Below are positions 46,390-57,600 of a DNA stretch of 64,000 nt, in pieces; the stretch's first letter is position 1, and each line of letters starts with the position of its first letter. The stretch is from Trochalopteron elliotii (taxonomy: Eukaryota > Chordata > Aves > Passeriformes > Leiothrichidae), in the NCBI GenBank assembly GCA_024734555.1, contig JANPWX010000076.1, positions 3,561,448 through 3,625,447 on the forward strand, written 5' to 3'. The notes below the pieces were generated by a model, which saw only the letters and a program-made list of their open reading frames with translations, did no database searches and was not told the DNA's origin. A program made the position numbers and the translations under genes.

Positions 46390-47503
46390 ATACCACTTAT
46401 GGGACTGAGTGTCTCCTCATTTCATGCTCTGGTTGTACATATTCTATTCTACCATTAAGCATTTGACACTCCATTTGTGGTACAGAGGAAGCAGGTGCCG
46501 GATCAGGGACTGTGAATTCCATGTGTGAATGGATCAGGGATGATAAGAGACATGTGAATTCCAAAGAGTGTCTGAAGTGTCCAAAATACATGTTCATCCA
46601 TTTTAAGATGGCGAAGTAACAGACCATACATTTATGGCTCATGGAAAAGTCATTATATGAAACATCCACCATGCTTAGGCTAAATATTTCAAATACAGAG
46701 TGCAAGCTAAGTAGGCAACTGTTTTGATCTCTGTATTCCTGGTGGCTACACTGATTGTTCATTTGGACCCTATGGGTCCTTGAAGTACTCTTTCCTGAGG
46801 GTACTTGGTTGGTTAACACCAAAGGAACTCCTGACTGTCCTAGTCCTACCCAAAAAGAGCCCCTACACAATCTGGGAGAAGATAAAGCTCCTGTAGTGAG
46901 AGACTGGGAAAGGCAGTGTGGATTATTCCTCACTTGTGAAAAGGCAAGCAGCTGTGGGTTTGTCTTCACTCAAGGATCTGGGTGTATTTGGTAAATAATG
47001 CAGAAGTATGAGGAGATCCAGTGCCTGCTTTCTGAAGAATTTTCTTCCTTGGGAAGAAATAACCAATGATGTGAGTTGCATGTCGTAGGAAGCAATGTAG
47101 TAGAAACTACCTGAACTGATGAAGAGTGAGCTTCAGAGTGAACTGGGTGAGTGCAGTAATGACCAAAATTAAGCTGGTGTTGGCATTCAGAAATCAAACA
47201 TATTCTTCTCTTGTCCTGAGCAGCCACCATGATGCAGGAGTCCCAGATCAGAGTCTGTTCTCCTGGACATTTTGTGAAGTGAGAGACACCCACAGAGTGG
47301 GCAAATTAGCTCTCTCTGTTAAGGCATGGGGTAGTTATTCAGAATCTATAAATCATAAAGATGGTTTAAGGATGTAGTATAATTTATAAGAGTTGGTAAA
47401 AGAAGATTTAAGGAATAAGAAACATACAATTGAATGGTCATAACGTATCAGATTATGTGGGACCAGAGCATTTTCCAAACGGTACAGAACAATGGCTAGA
47501 GAT
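46390..47503 (+). mobile_element. Possible retroviral internal remnant before the LTR
   Basis: About 1.1 kb of balanced composition lies directly against the start of the LTR at 47504. The layout fits the 3' end of an ERV internal region followed by its 3' LTR. No protease, polymerase or envelope motif is identifiable, no clear polypurine tract precedes the LTR, and there is no 5' LTR. The longest open frame of the window (46397-46969, minus, 190 codons) lies here. It is antisense to this interpretation and matches no domain I know. The block may instead be an unrelated repeat or unique DNA. Confidence 0.3.
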
Positions 47504-48058
47504 TGTATTGGATTTGGCCAGGATGGAGTTAACTTTTCCCAGAGCACCTCATGTAGCACTTTGCTTTTACTTGTAGTTAGAAGATTGTTTATAATATTTT
47601 GACTGTTGCTGAGCAATACTCCTACGTTATCAAGGCTATCTTTGCTGAACTCCCACACAATAGCCACAAGGCTGGATCCAGGCAAGAGTTTGGGAGGAGA
47701 CACAGCTGGGACAGATAACACAAACTGTCCAAAGCGATGTCTCATATCATATGACTTTGTGCTCAGCAATAAAATCTGCGAGAAAAGATGAGGAAGGGGA
47801 GCAATATTTGTTGTTAAGGTGACACTCTCCAAAGAAACTGCTACACGTACTGAGACTCTACTTGCCTAGAAATCTCTGGATGCTACCTGGTGATGGAAAG
47901 TAGAACAAAAATCATGTGTTGTTTTGCTTCTCTGCACAACTTTTGCTTTCTTTGTTTAAATTGCCTTTATCTCAGCCTAGAAATTTTCCATCTTATTTTC
48001 TCCATTGCCCTGCTGATGTGGAGAAGTGAGAAAGTCACCAGCCAAGGTTAGCCCACCA
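47504..48058 (+). mobile_element. LTR of an avian endogenous retrovirus
   Basis: It begins TGTATTGGATTTGGCCAGGA, followed by 'tggagttaacttttcccaga', 'tgactgttgctgagcaatac', 'gggaggagacacagctggga', 'aaactgtccaaagcgatgtc', 'tcatatcatatgactttgtg' and 'ctcagcaataaaatctg'. Then come 'aactgctacacgtactgaga', 'cttttgctttctttg' and 'cctttatctcagcct', closing around 'gttagcccacca'. This is the full U3-R-U5 order of a widespread bird LTR whose consensus ends in a TTAAACCACA-like string. It is about 555 bases and diverged; no target duplication was found. The R/U5 side is shared with the minus-strand copy at 40386-40632. The 159-codon minus-strand frame at 47353-47832 is antisense chance. Confidence 0.82.
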
Positions 48059-49260
48059 TTTACTTAAAATGCAGGTCCAGTCTTTGGAGTCTAAATATAC
48101 TCCAGTGACAAGCCTTCATCCCTTTTGCATATCTGGAAAATCTGAATAATTAACAAGAGAAACAAAATTAAACTGAACATATACACAAAATGAAACTAAG
48201 ATATGATGATGTTTTTAATGATAAAATCCAGTTTGAATTTATCCTTAATAAAAGAGATAAAGATATTTTAGGTGGTGGAGGAATACCTAGATATGCAGTG
48301 GCCAGCATGAAAGAGGATGTGTAAGACAGAAATTATCTTTGCAATGACTGAAGGAATTGAATTTTCATTGACTTCTATGGGAAAAAAAATTGTGCTTCTT
48401 TTTTTTCTTAAGTCTCCACCAAATAACTTGTTTTTTCTGGAAATCACTGGTTCTGAATACTTTTGTACATTCATAAAATAGATTGATATTTAATCTTTGG
48501 GGGAAATGCATCTGTTAACATTTTCTGCAAAGCATTAGCGAAAAGTATTTCCCAATTAAAGTCAGAAGTTTTCAGAGGATGCAATGGAGTCATCATAGAT
48601 ATTTTCCAGAGAGCAGAAATCTTAGCAGGTGGAAAATGTTAGGTTTGTAATTAACAGTATGTAGTTATTGTTAAGGAATGTGATTTTTTATTTTTAAAGC
48701 TGACAATTTTACTTCTATGTTTCCATTTAAATTTTCTACCAGGAAAAGAAATACTGAAGACCAAAAATTAGTGGTTAGATAAATAAAGATTTTTTTCTCA
48801 TCAAGTGCATCAAGTGCATGCACTTCTCCTTTCTTTAGGCCAGTGATACTGTATGTCTGAAATGTTCTTTTTTTATATCATGACCCACCCTATGTTGCTT
48901 CTTGTTCCAATCCCTCCCCACTACTTTTTTTTCTCCACAAAAGTACTTGCTTCATTTCTACCAGTCTGTTCCCAAACATGAAAATAAGCTTATTTTAATA
49001 GAGTGTGAAAAAATGTCCAAAGATAGCATATCAAAATTTCCAAACACTGTTATGCATCATCAGAAGATGGAATTAAAAGCATCATTTCTCCCTCAGCAGC
49101 TCCAGACAACCAAGGAATACTGAAACACATTTCTCTATCTTCACTAGAACCAAATCTTGGCGGCATTCTTTGAGATTCAGATAATGCCTTAGCACAATCT
49201 TTAAACTATTATCAGATTTTTTAAAAAAGATTTGGAAAAACATTCATGGAGATGAGGTCT
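48059..49260. other. AT-rich non-coding stretch
   Basis: No gene or repeat family recognised. A short tandem 'catcaagtgcatcaagtgca' lies near 48800-48820. Confidence 0.55.
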
Positions 49261-49660
49261 NNNNNNNNNNNNNNNNNNNNNNNNNNNNNNNNNNNNNNNN
49301 NNNNNNNNNNNNNNNNNNNNNNNNNNNNNNNNNNNNNNNNNNNNNNNNNNNNNNNNNNNNNNNNNNNNNNNNNNNNNNNNNNNNNNNNNNNNNNNNNNNN
49401 NNNNNNNNNNNNNNNNNNNNNNNNNNNNNNNNNNNNNNNNNNNNNNNNNNNNNNNNNNNNNNNNNNNNNNNNNNNNNNNNNNNNNNNNNNNNNNNNNNNN
49501 NNNNNNNNNNNNNNNNNNNNNNNNNNNNNNNNNNNNNNNNNNNNNNNNNNNNNNNNNNNNNNNNNNNNNNNNNNNNNNNNNNNNNNNNNNNNNNNNNNNN
49601 NNNNNNNNNNNNNNNNNNNNNNNNNNNNNNNNNNNNNNNNNNNNNNNNNNNNNNNNNNNN
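49261..49660. other. Assembly gap of 400 N
   Basis: Exactly 400 unknown bases. The right edge is a TCCTT array, so the missing sequence probably includes more of it and its real length is unknown. Open frames running through the N run are artefacts. Confidence 0.99.
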
Positions 49661-49705
49661 TCCTTTCCTTTCCTTTCCTTTCCTTTCCTTTCCTTTCCTT
49701 TCCTT
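49661..49705 (+). repeat. TCCTT pentanucleotide microsatellite at the gap edge
   Basis: Nine perfect tandem TCCTT units (45 bases) start at the first base after the gap. This all-pyrimidine strand is prone to triplex formation and slippage, and probably caused the gap. Confidence 0.98.
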
Positions 49706-49852
49706 ACAAAACTGTGATTGTGCCACAAAAAGATAAAAAAAGTAAATCAAACTAGCCACAGACATCTAGTAAATTTGAGAAACTGTTAAGTCAAGTAATG
49801 GGAAAATCAAATAAAGCTGATGAAAATCCCTTTCTTAATTGAATATTAACAA

Positions 49853-49866
49853 CCACCATCTAGTGG
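49853..49866 (-). promoter_or_regulatory. CTCF-like motif (sequence match only)
   Basis: The minus strand reads CCACTAGATGGTGG, matching the CTCF core at 13 of 14 positions. It is the best of the four such words in the window. Confidence 0.33.
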
Positions 49867-50425
49867 ATCACAATGAATTTTTGTCACATAACTCATTAAA
49901 CACATAAATTGTTGTATGGCTTAATTTCCATAATTCTCTAAATATGTATAAGGGGTAAAAGATTAGTAACGCATTTAACTAACTCTAAGTACCCACAAAC
50001 TGAGAGCTTTTCTTGAGCATCAAATGGCACGTAATTCCTGTGAAAAGCCTCTTAGAAACTTCTTTGTTTATCTGTTTTTTAATAATTTGCCTTAAGATTA
50101 TTATCACAATTCATCCTTGAAGAAAGAATTCCACCTGATTTCAGAACCACATAATGTAGATGTGACAAAGATTGCAGACATTACCTCAAATATTTTCCTT
50201 ATATCAATGAAGGGAGCCAATCAGAATCCTGGATGGGTTACAAAGAGCAGTTGTGCCTCTAAAGAGACCAGTTGTGATCTAAAAACTTGAAAAAAATGAA
50301 CATCAATTTATATAGAAAATGCAGTGCAAAATAGAGTTCTAATTCTATTTATCTAGAAAATTTACAACTAAATTTAGACAAAATTGCGTGTGTTTATCAA
50401 ACTGACCTATGAATAATTCTGTGCT

Positions 50426-50480
50426 TTTTGTTTGTTTGTTTGTTTGTTTGGCGGGGGAGGGGGGGGTTGTGGTTTTGGGG
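50426..50480 (+). repeat. TTTG microsatellite with adjoining G-quadruplex-like tract
   Basis: About six TTTG units (to 50450) are followed by runs of five, eight and four G within 50453-50480. The eight-G run can supply two of the four G-tracts needed for a quadruplex. Confidence 0.75.
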
Positions 50481-51557
50481 TTTTTTGTGAGTTTATGGTG
50501 TTTCTTGTATACTGTCTCTACACTCTTTAATTTAGAATTTTATCATCATATCCAAAGACGTTCTTTTCACTGATATTCTCTCAACTATAGTAAATAGTCC
50601 TTACTCCTAGAAAAAGTCCTTAGTCGAGTTTTCTTAAAATTGAAGTTGCGTATCTAGCCTTCATTTTGGTAGTGTTAATATAAATGTCTCAGGATGCTCA
50701 AGTGAGATTAGTTTCAAAGAGGGTTTATATCTTTGGGTGACACTATAGCAGAAAGTAATTAAATAACTGCTCTCTCTTCCACTCTCCTTCTATTCCTTTG
50801 TAGCTTCTTCTCTTGATTCAGACTTCTCCCCTACCCCATAAAATAACTTCTTAAAATGGTAATATGTAGAAAAAAAGTTGAAAATATGATTGTTTAAAAT
50901 AAAATTAAAAAATTCTTCAAGACCTTTTCTTTAGTTAACTATATATATTTTTTTTTAATGCATAATTCTTTCAGGTCCTAGACTTGTTGCTGAGAAAAGA
51001 GCCCAGCCTGATTTGCAGTGTGCTCAGTTTTTCTCTAGCACCTCAGCCTTTCAAGAGACTGATAAGTTTTGATCTCACATTTTAGCATTTGCAGAACAAT
51101 GCTCTTAGAGGATGGGAGCTCGAAGGATTCTTTTCATAGCCACAAGCTACGTGGCCCATCACTTCACACTTTTCTCCTACTTTGTTGATAGTTTTTGATT
51201 TTCTTGATTTAAACACATATGGGGCTTCCTCTGACTTAATTTTATGCTTTCAGACAGGCAGAAATAAAAAAACTGAGTAAAAAAGGTCACAGATAATATT
51301 CATTAAAATTTAACACAGGCATTTTCTCAGCTCTTCACAGGGGATTTTTATAAGTATAAACAAGGAAATCTCAATAAGAAGAGTCTTCAACTCTGCTTTA
51401 ATTTCTTCCTATAGTAGCGTATGAAATCCTAGCATGTTTAATAATTATCTGGTAGTGGAAAAACCATGTATATTTTTAATTTGCTGGTTTAATGTATATT
51501 GAGATGCTGATAGGTTGCAGGTAGTTTGTCAGTCATTCTCCCCTTAAAGCTTCAAAG

Positions 51558-51577
51558 CAATTTTTATATAAAAATTG
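51558..51577. repeat. Perfect 20-base AT-rich palindrome
   Basis: CAATTTTTATATAAAAATTG is identical to its own reverse complement. AT-rich palindromes arise easily by chance in this kind of DNA. Confidence 0.8.
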
Positions 51578-52566
51578 TGAGGAATGTTTTTCAATATAGG
51601 AAAGAAACAGAAAAATGAAACACATAAAATTGCCAAATATAATTGAAAGATTCAGGAATCAGATAATGCAAACTAGCTTTTAATGAAGTGATTTTAACAT
51701 GCTAGTACCATCAAGTAATTTGGGTAATATTTTATTTTGATAAATATACTGTACATCCTAAAATAGTAACAAGTTTTGGTATGAGAGTACATAATGAAAT
51801 ACAAAATTAATTTTTTTTCAAATTGAAATTACTCCATGTTAGTTGAAGAAATAGCACGAAACACAGAAACTTAGGTGGGGGAATATAGTATTAAATATGA
51901 CTATAGAAGTTAAAATTTTAAAAGGCATCATCTCACTATTATCTGTATGCTTGTAGAATATGGAAAAGCAAATATTAGAATTTGTGGAGATGGTAAAGTT
52001 ATAAATTTATCTCTATAAATGAAGGGGCATGTATTCCTTGACAAAAAAAAATATCTGTTTACTTCAGTTAATATTTCTTTTCCCCAGACACTCATTTGCA
52101 CCTTATTGCTGAGTAAAGCATATATATACATGACTGGTTCTTGAAAAGTTAAAGGACGGTAACTTTGGTCTTCTTATATTTCTCAGTGAATCTAAGCTAT
52201 AAGCTTAGAAGAAAAATTGGGAACTCTTGCAGGCCTAGTGGAGATGAAGAACGCAGAACTGCACCATTTATGTAAAATAAGAAAATAATACTAGATATTA
52301 AAGAGCTGTAGATAGAAATAAAACAAGAAATACCTCATAAGACTTCTACTTATATGCTATTCAGCTTCCATTTCTACGTAAATGATAAAATCTGCATTGC
52401 GTACTTACAGATCTGGAAAGATGCATCATTGAAGAGTCAGGAATCAAATTTATAATTATATATCCAATGGGTTTCAACCTCCAAAGTCTTTGTGTATTGG
52501 ATCTCAAAATTTACCACAGGCAAAATCCTGTCAGTATGACAACCTTAAAACAAATGTATTGTATGA

Positions 52567-53634
52567 TGTGGTAGGTTGGCCCTGGCTGGACACAAGGTGC
52601 CCATCAAACCCATTCTATTGCTCCCGTCTTTAGCTGGTCAGGGGAGAAAAAAATAAAAGAAAAGGTTCATGGGTCAACAAAAGTGCAGGGAAAGATCAGT
52701 CCCCAGTTACTGTCATAGGTAAAACAGACTTCACTTGGGGAATTAATTTAGTGTATTACCAAGCAAATCAGAGTAGTATAATGAGAAATAAAATCAAATG
52801 TTTAAAACATTTCTACTTCCAATGGCCACCTTATTCCTGGGCTTAACTTCACTCACAAAATTCTCTACCTCCTTGCCCCTGGCTGCATAGTAAATGTGGG
52901 TTGCAGTCAGTTCAGCCCATGCTGTCTCTGCCACTTCTTTCTGCTCAGGGAAAGGGCTCCTCATACCCTCCCCCTGCTCAAGTGAGGCATCCCTCCTCCC
53001 ATGGGAGTCAATTTTCCGTGACTTCCTCCAAATCCTTGCCATGGACCTCAATTATTCATGAACTGCTCCAGCATGGATGCCTTCCATGAAGTCACAAATC
53101 CTGCCAGCAAACCTGCTCCAGTGCTCCTCTCTCCACAGGATCACAGGTCCAGCATGGGTTTCCCACAGCGTCATAGCCTCCATCTTTGGGCAGTTGCTCT
53201 TTTGTGGGATCCTCCAGGAGCTGCAAGTGGATATCTCTGCTGCTCTGTGGATCTTCATGGGCTGAAGGGTCACATGTCTCACCGTGGTTTTCACCAGGCT
53301 GCAGAGGAATTGTTTCTCCAGCGCCTGGAGGATGTTCTCCCGCAGCTTCTGCATTGATCTTGGTGCCTGCAGTGTTGTTCATCTCAAAATTCTCACTCCT
53401 CTCTTCTATGGCTGCAACTGGTTGCATGAAACATTTTTTCCCCCCTTCTAAATTATATTGTCCCAGAGGCACTGCCATCATCACTGGTGGGCTCAGCCTC
53501 AGCCATAGGTGGGTCTGTATGGGAGGTGTCTGGCACTGGCTCCATTGGATGTCAGCAAATCTTCTAGTAGTTTTTCAGAGAGTCCGTCCCTGCATCCCCC
53601 TGCTACCAAAACCTTGCCACATCATCTCAATACA
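52567..53634 (+). mobile_element. Full-length solo LTR (about 1.07 kb)
   Basis: It opens TGTGGTAGGTTGGCCCTGG and closes 'accttgccac...caataca'. Ordered landmarks are 'gtgcccatcaaacccattct', 'agacttcacttggggaatta', 'atcagagtagtataatgaga', many 'ctgctccag' and 'atggg' modules between 52990 and 53300, 'cagcgcctggaggatgttct', 'cttggtgcctgcagtgttgt', and a final region near 53460-53630. This is a long bird LTR built from repeated GC-rich modules. Flanks TATGA (52562-52566) and CACGA (53635-53639) agree at 3 of 5 positions, the others being T/C changes, so a decayed 5-base duplication is possible but unproven. Frames such as 53186-53728 follow the LTR and are not genes. Confidence 0.85.
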
Positions 53635-53682
53635 CACGACCCCAGTGATTCCAGGTAAACTAAATCAGTCCTTCCAGACTGT

Positions 53683-53699
53683 ACACACACACACACACA
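53683..53699 (+). repeat. CA dinucleotide microsatellite
   Basis: About eight tandem AC units, perfect. Confidence 0.95.
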
Positions 53700-54291
53700 T
53701 GTTTATTTTTGGGTACTTGTGCTCATGAGCAAGTTATTTTTCCATTGGTTTCCAAAAGGACTGAAAAAAAGACCTCAACTCATTTAACATTTTTTTTCTA
53801 TGATTTCATTCTTCAATATATGCATTCTTTAAAATATTCGTTATGTATGTCATTTATCCAATTACTTTATGAAACTACCCATCTAAATTTCCCTTACTTG
53901 GACTTTGATCTTTAGTCTGTAGGCTGCTTTTTTTGCTGAAATTTCTTGATTATCTGCTTTTGACTTAAGTTATCTGACTTAAATAAAGAAGACTACATTA
54001 AAAAGTAGGAAATTTCTAGATGTTTTGAGGACTTAAGTGAGATGATCTCTTCAGGGAGAAATTAATCTTTGCTTTCTTGTGAAGTATTTTCACTGAAAGT
54101 ATAGACACTGCAGACTGAGATATTCTTCATTATGAACTGAAAAGAGAATAGAAATAATTTCAAAAAGTGAGAAAGAAGGAGTAAAAAGTAAGCAGCTATG
54201 ATTTGTAACACATCTTGTAATCATCAAAATATACAAAACTAGAGATAACCATGAACAAATGATCAAGACTGGTCAGCGGTGTAAAGTAAGA

Positions 54292-54395
54292 CAGAACATG
54301 GTGGTCCAAAGTGTTAGGGAATTTATTTCAGAACATGGTGGTCCAAAGAGTGTTTCAGAACATGGTGGTGTTTCAGAACATGGTGGTCCAAAGAG
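54292..54395 (+). repeat. Minisatellite of CAGAACATGGTGGT units
   Basis: Four copies of a unit containing 'cagaacatggtggtccaaag' begin at 54292, 54329, 54356 and 54374. Spacing varies (37, 27 and 18 bases); the third copy lacks the 'ccaaagag' part. An open frame through it (54259-54489) shows repeated EHGGPK, but there is no sign that it is a gene. Confidence 0.93.
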
Positions 54396-54905
54396 GATAC
54401 GTCATAAAACAGTTCTGCTAAAACTGTTTTCAGGATTTTTGTGCTACATTTGGAATTGCACTATTTTTTATTGTGATACAGAACAGTAGATTTTCCATCC
54501 TAACTTCCACACCATTTTCTACATTGTCATCATTGCAGCCATTACCATGACATTGAACCATACTGTGAACTGTCATGCTTTGTTTTTTCAGCAATAACAG
54601 TTTCAGAAAGTATCTGAATTATGTTTCACTCAGCTGACAGATAAAAAGTTAGGATTTCTTTCTTCTTTTAACAACTCTTAAATTATTCATTAAGTGGCCT
54701 TCACAATGGTAGCAAGAAGTATTTTTTTCTGCTGTTTATTTGGATAGAATATCTTCAATTTATGCTTAAGGATTACATAATGGGTTTTTTTTAGCCTAGC
54801 CGTTGCTAGAAAAAAAGTTACCATTATTTTTTTTAGCTATCAGTAAAAAGTTGTAGGGTTTTTTTAATGATCTTTACCAGTAAGCCTAAAAATTAGAACT
54901 AATTC

Positions 54906-54910
54906 ATAGC
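54906..54910. repeat. Target-site duplication, left copy (ATAGC)
   Basis: ATAGC before the LTR and ATAGT (55913-55917) after it match at 4 of 5 positions. Confidence 0.6.
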
Positions 54911-55912
54911 TGTAGAGGGTTGACCTTGGCAAGCTGCCAGGTGCCCACCAAACTAATTGCTCCATCACTCACCCTCCTCAACATGATACAGAGAGAACAT
55001 ATTACAAAAAATTTCTGGGTTGAGATAAGGACAGGGTGATCACAAAGAAACTACAATCACAGGCTAAACAGATTTGACTTGAGGAAATTAATGTAATTTA
55101 TTGCAAAATAACCAGAGTAGGACAATGAGAAATAACTAACCCCCAAATCTTTCCTCCCACCCTTCCCTTCTTCCTAAGCTCATCTTCATTCCCATCTCTT
55201 TTGTTTCCTTCCATTAAATGGGGAATGGGGAATGGGGATTGCAATCAGTTTATAACACATTATCTCTTCATTCCCCCTTCTCCTTTTTAGTTGCTCTAGG
55301 ATAAGGTCTCTCCCATAAGATACAGTTCTTCATGGAATTCACCAATGTGGGCCCTTCTCATGAGGGTGCAGTTCCTCATGGACTGTTCTGGCAAAGGTCA
55401 TTTCCATGGGGTACAGTTTTTCAGGGATAGGCTGCTCCAGTGTCATTCCCCCATAGGGTCACAGGACAGAAGATCTGCTCCTGCATGCGCTCCCTATGGG
55501 CACCTAGTCCAGGATGGGGTCCTTCCTGGGCTGCAGGATGGATTTCTCCTCCACCCTGAAGGGGACAAAGTGCATCACTCTTGTCCTACCCATAGACTGT
55601 GGTGCCTGGAGCACCTTCTCCCTTTCTTCTTCACTGACCTTGGGTGTCTACAGAGTTGTTTCTATCACATCTTCTCACTCCTCTCTCACAGCTGATGGTG
55701 CACAGAAATTTTTACTCTCTTTTGAATTTGTTATCAAAGAGCAAACAGCATCATTGACTGTCTCAGCTTTGACCAAGAGCATGTCCATCCTGGAGTTGGC
55801 TGAATTTAGTTGTGCCTGTTAAGGTTACAGCGTCTGAAATTTTCTCACAGAAACTTTCTTTGCCAATCCTTTCACCTCCTGCTACCAAACCTTGCTGAAT
55901 AAACCAAATAAA
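54911..55912 (+). mobile_element. Full-length solo LTR, same family as 52567-53634
   Basis: It begins TGTAGAGGGTTGACCTTGG and ends 'aaaccaaataaa' (terminal CA changed to AA). The landmarks shared with the 52.6 kb copy are 'ggtgcccaccaaactaattg', 'gggttgagataaggacaggg', 'cagatttgacttgagg', 'gcctggagcaccttctccct', 'accttgggtgtctacagagt', 'cttctcactcctctctcaca' and 'ctaccaaaccttgctg'. It is 1002 bases with a likely 5-base duplication (ATAGC/ATAGT). The modules between 55320 and 55560 differ from the first copy in number and order, so the two copies are not recent duplicates. Frames at 55345-55695 and 55514-55822 are not genes. Confidence 0.87.
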
Positions 55913-57600
55913 ATAGTTCTGAAAAAAACCTTCATAGAGTACTTTCTGATTTTTGAAATAAATTCCCTAAGTTTTAAACTTTAACTCTTCCTGAGGCATT
56001 TTTCTTTACCTTACTAAATAATTTAAAAAATGCTAATTTCAAGGAAAGGTGCTAAAAAATTGTTCAGTGTAATTTTACGTATCTGAAAATTAAAATTTGT
56101 GCAAGAAATAAGAATCCCACTTTCCTACCCCTTTTACTTCTCACTCTCCTGTTTTACTGTCAGTCCTTACCCATTTTATCTTTGTATGTTGATTTGCAGA
56201 AATAATTGTAAATGTGAGAAAAAAAAGCCACAACCAGTATAAAGAATATATTTGCTAAGTACATAATGCATGTTTTAAAACCAGTTCAACCCCAAACTAA
56301 AATTGTTTTCTTTGCAATCCGCTCATGCAAAACATAGACTATAATTACATGGATGTTACAAATATATCATGGTAAACAATTCTTTATGAGATTTAGCAGA
56401 GAAAAAATTAACCAAATAAATCTGATCCACTTTGAAATAAATGCAGATTTTACCTACTTTTTTTTGTTTATTTGAATTAAATATTTCATTACACTGTGAT
56501 ATTTCTAGAAAATGAAAAAATTACCCAAAACTTGGAGAAATGGTCAAATAAAAGAGGTATCAAGATATAATGGTTTTGTTATCTCATATTCCATAGAATA
56601 TTTTTTTGTTAAAGCCATAAGAGTATCAATATTTTAGCATCCTCTTTAAAACTATTTATATACATTCTTGTATACACATGAAAATGAGCAAAGTGTGTCT
56701 TTAACATATGGACCTCTAGAAAATATATTTTCTCTAATACAATTTGGGCAATGATTCCAAATTAAATATTGATAGCTTTGTGAAACAAATAAATACATAA
56801 ATAATTAATAAATAATTTATGATACAGTATTTACAGACTATATATATAGTGATAGTATTTTAATTTTAGGGTTATTGTCTTAAAGAATCAAATTAATTAA
56901 CAATGAATGTTTCCATTTTCATTTCACCATGCATTTTACTGATTACCTCAATGCAGCATTTTGGTGTCACTGATTTTTTTTAGCAAAAATGGTTTCTAGA
57001 TGGACCTTAGAACATTATTTCATGTATAAAACAGCATTTAATAACAACATACTCTGTTTCCTTCTTGCAATATAGTGTCTGTAGTATTTAACTTAGAAAG
57101 TACAAGACAGAATGTAATTTCAATGTATCTCTGACATGTAGACTACTAGAGTGAATTACAAGATACTTCTTTGAGTTTATGTGTGAAGAGTTACATATTT
57201 ATTAAATACTCAGTGTTACTTACGTTATTATCCAATGTAAATCTAATCATATCTAAATACTGATAAATTTGATCATAATGAAGGCTGTTAGCTTCTTGCA
57301 GCTTTTAAAAATTAACTTTAAAAGCCTATTGAGTTGATTTTCTTCATGTATGTAAAAATAGATTTAAAAGGATGTCTGGGAAGACCCTGGTATTTTATTC
57401 TACCTATGAATTGAATAAGAAACATCTCAGTTCTGAAAACTGCTTGGATCCGTAAAATGTAACTATACTCTTTTATAAGTCCTTCCTATTGTCAAAAGTC
57501 CAGAACATTAGTGGCCACTACCATGGCTAAACAGATTCAGGTTACATAATTTTTTCTTTAATTAGTTTTAAAATCAATAAAACTAAAAATTTTTAAATTG
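55913..57600. other. AT-rich non-coding stretch
   Basis: No gene or repeat family recognised; one of the most AT-rich parts of the window. Confidence 0.58.

Larger units (their letters stand above)
49706..52561. other. AT-rich non-coding stretch (2.9 kb)
   Basis: No gene or repeat family recognised. Present are a CTCF-like motif (49853-49866), a TTTG run followed by a G-rich tract (50426-50480) and a perfect 20-base palindrome (51558-51577). Confidence 0.55.
53635..54910. other. Stretch between two same-family LTRs
   Basis: It is AT-rich, with a CA microsatellite (53683-53699) and a minisatellite (54292-54395). No primer-binding site follows the left LTR, and no gag, pol or env sequence or polypurine tract is seen. 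The segment is more likely host DNA between two independent solo LTRs than a deleted proviral interior. Confidence 0.55.

Noticed and set aside
46397..46969. Longest open frame of the window (190 codons, minus strand)
   Set aside because: No domain, signal or conserved-looking motif is visible. It lies antisense to a probable ERV-derived block with higher GC content, where longer chance frames are expected.
49201..49765. Open frames of about 170 codons across the N gap
   Set aside because: They consist mainly of unknown residues plus a translated pentanucleotide repeat, and are gap artefacts.
53186..53728. 180-codon open frame on the plus strand
   Set aside because: It lies almost wholly within the solo LTR at 52567-53634 and is explained by that LTR's GC-rich modules, which carry few stop codons.
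54259..54489. Repeat protein with EHGGPK units
   Set aside because: The pattern is the translation of a short DNA minisatellite with uneven unit spacing; there is no sign of selection for the frame.
52567..55912. The two LTRs taken as the ends of one provirus
   Set aside because: The interval of 1.28 kb shows no primer-binding site, retroviral genes or polypurine tract, and the outer flanks TATGA and ATAGT do not match as a duplication.
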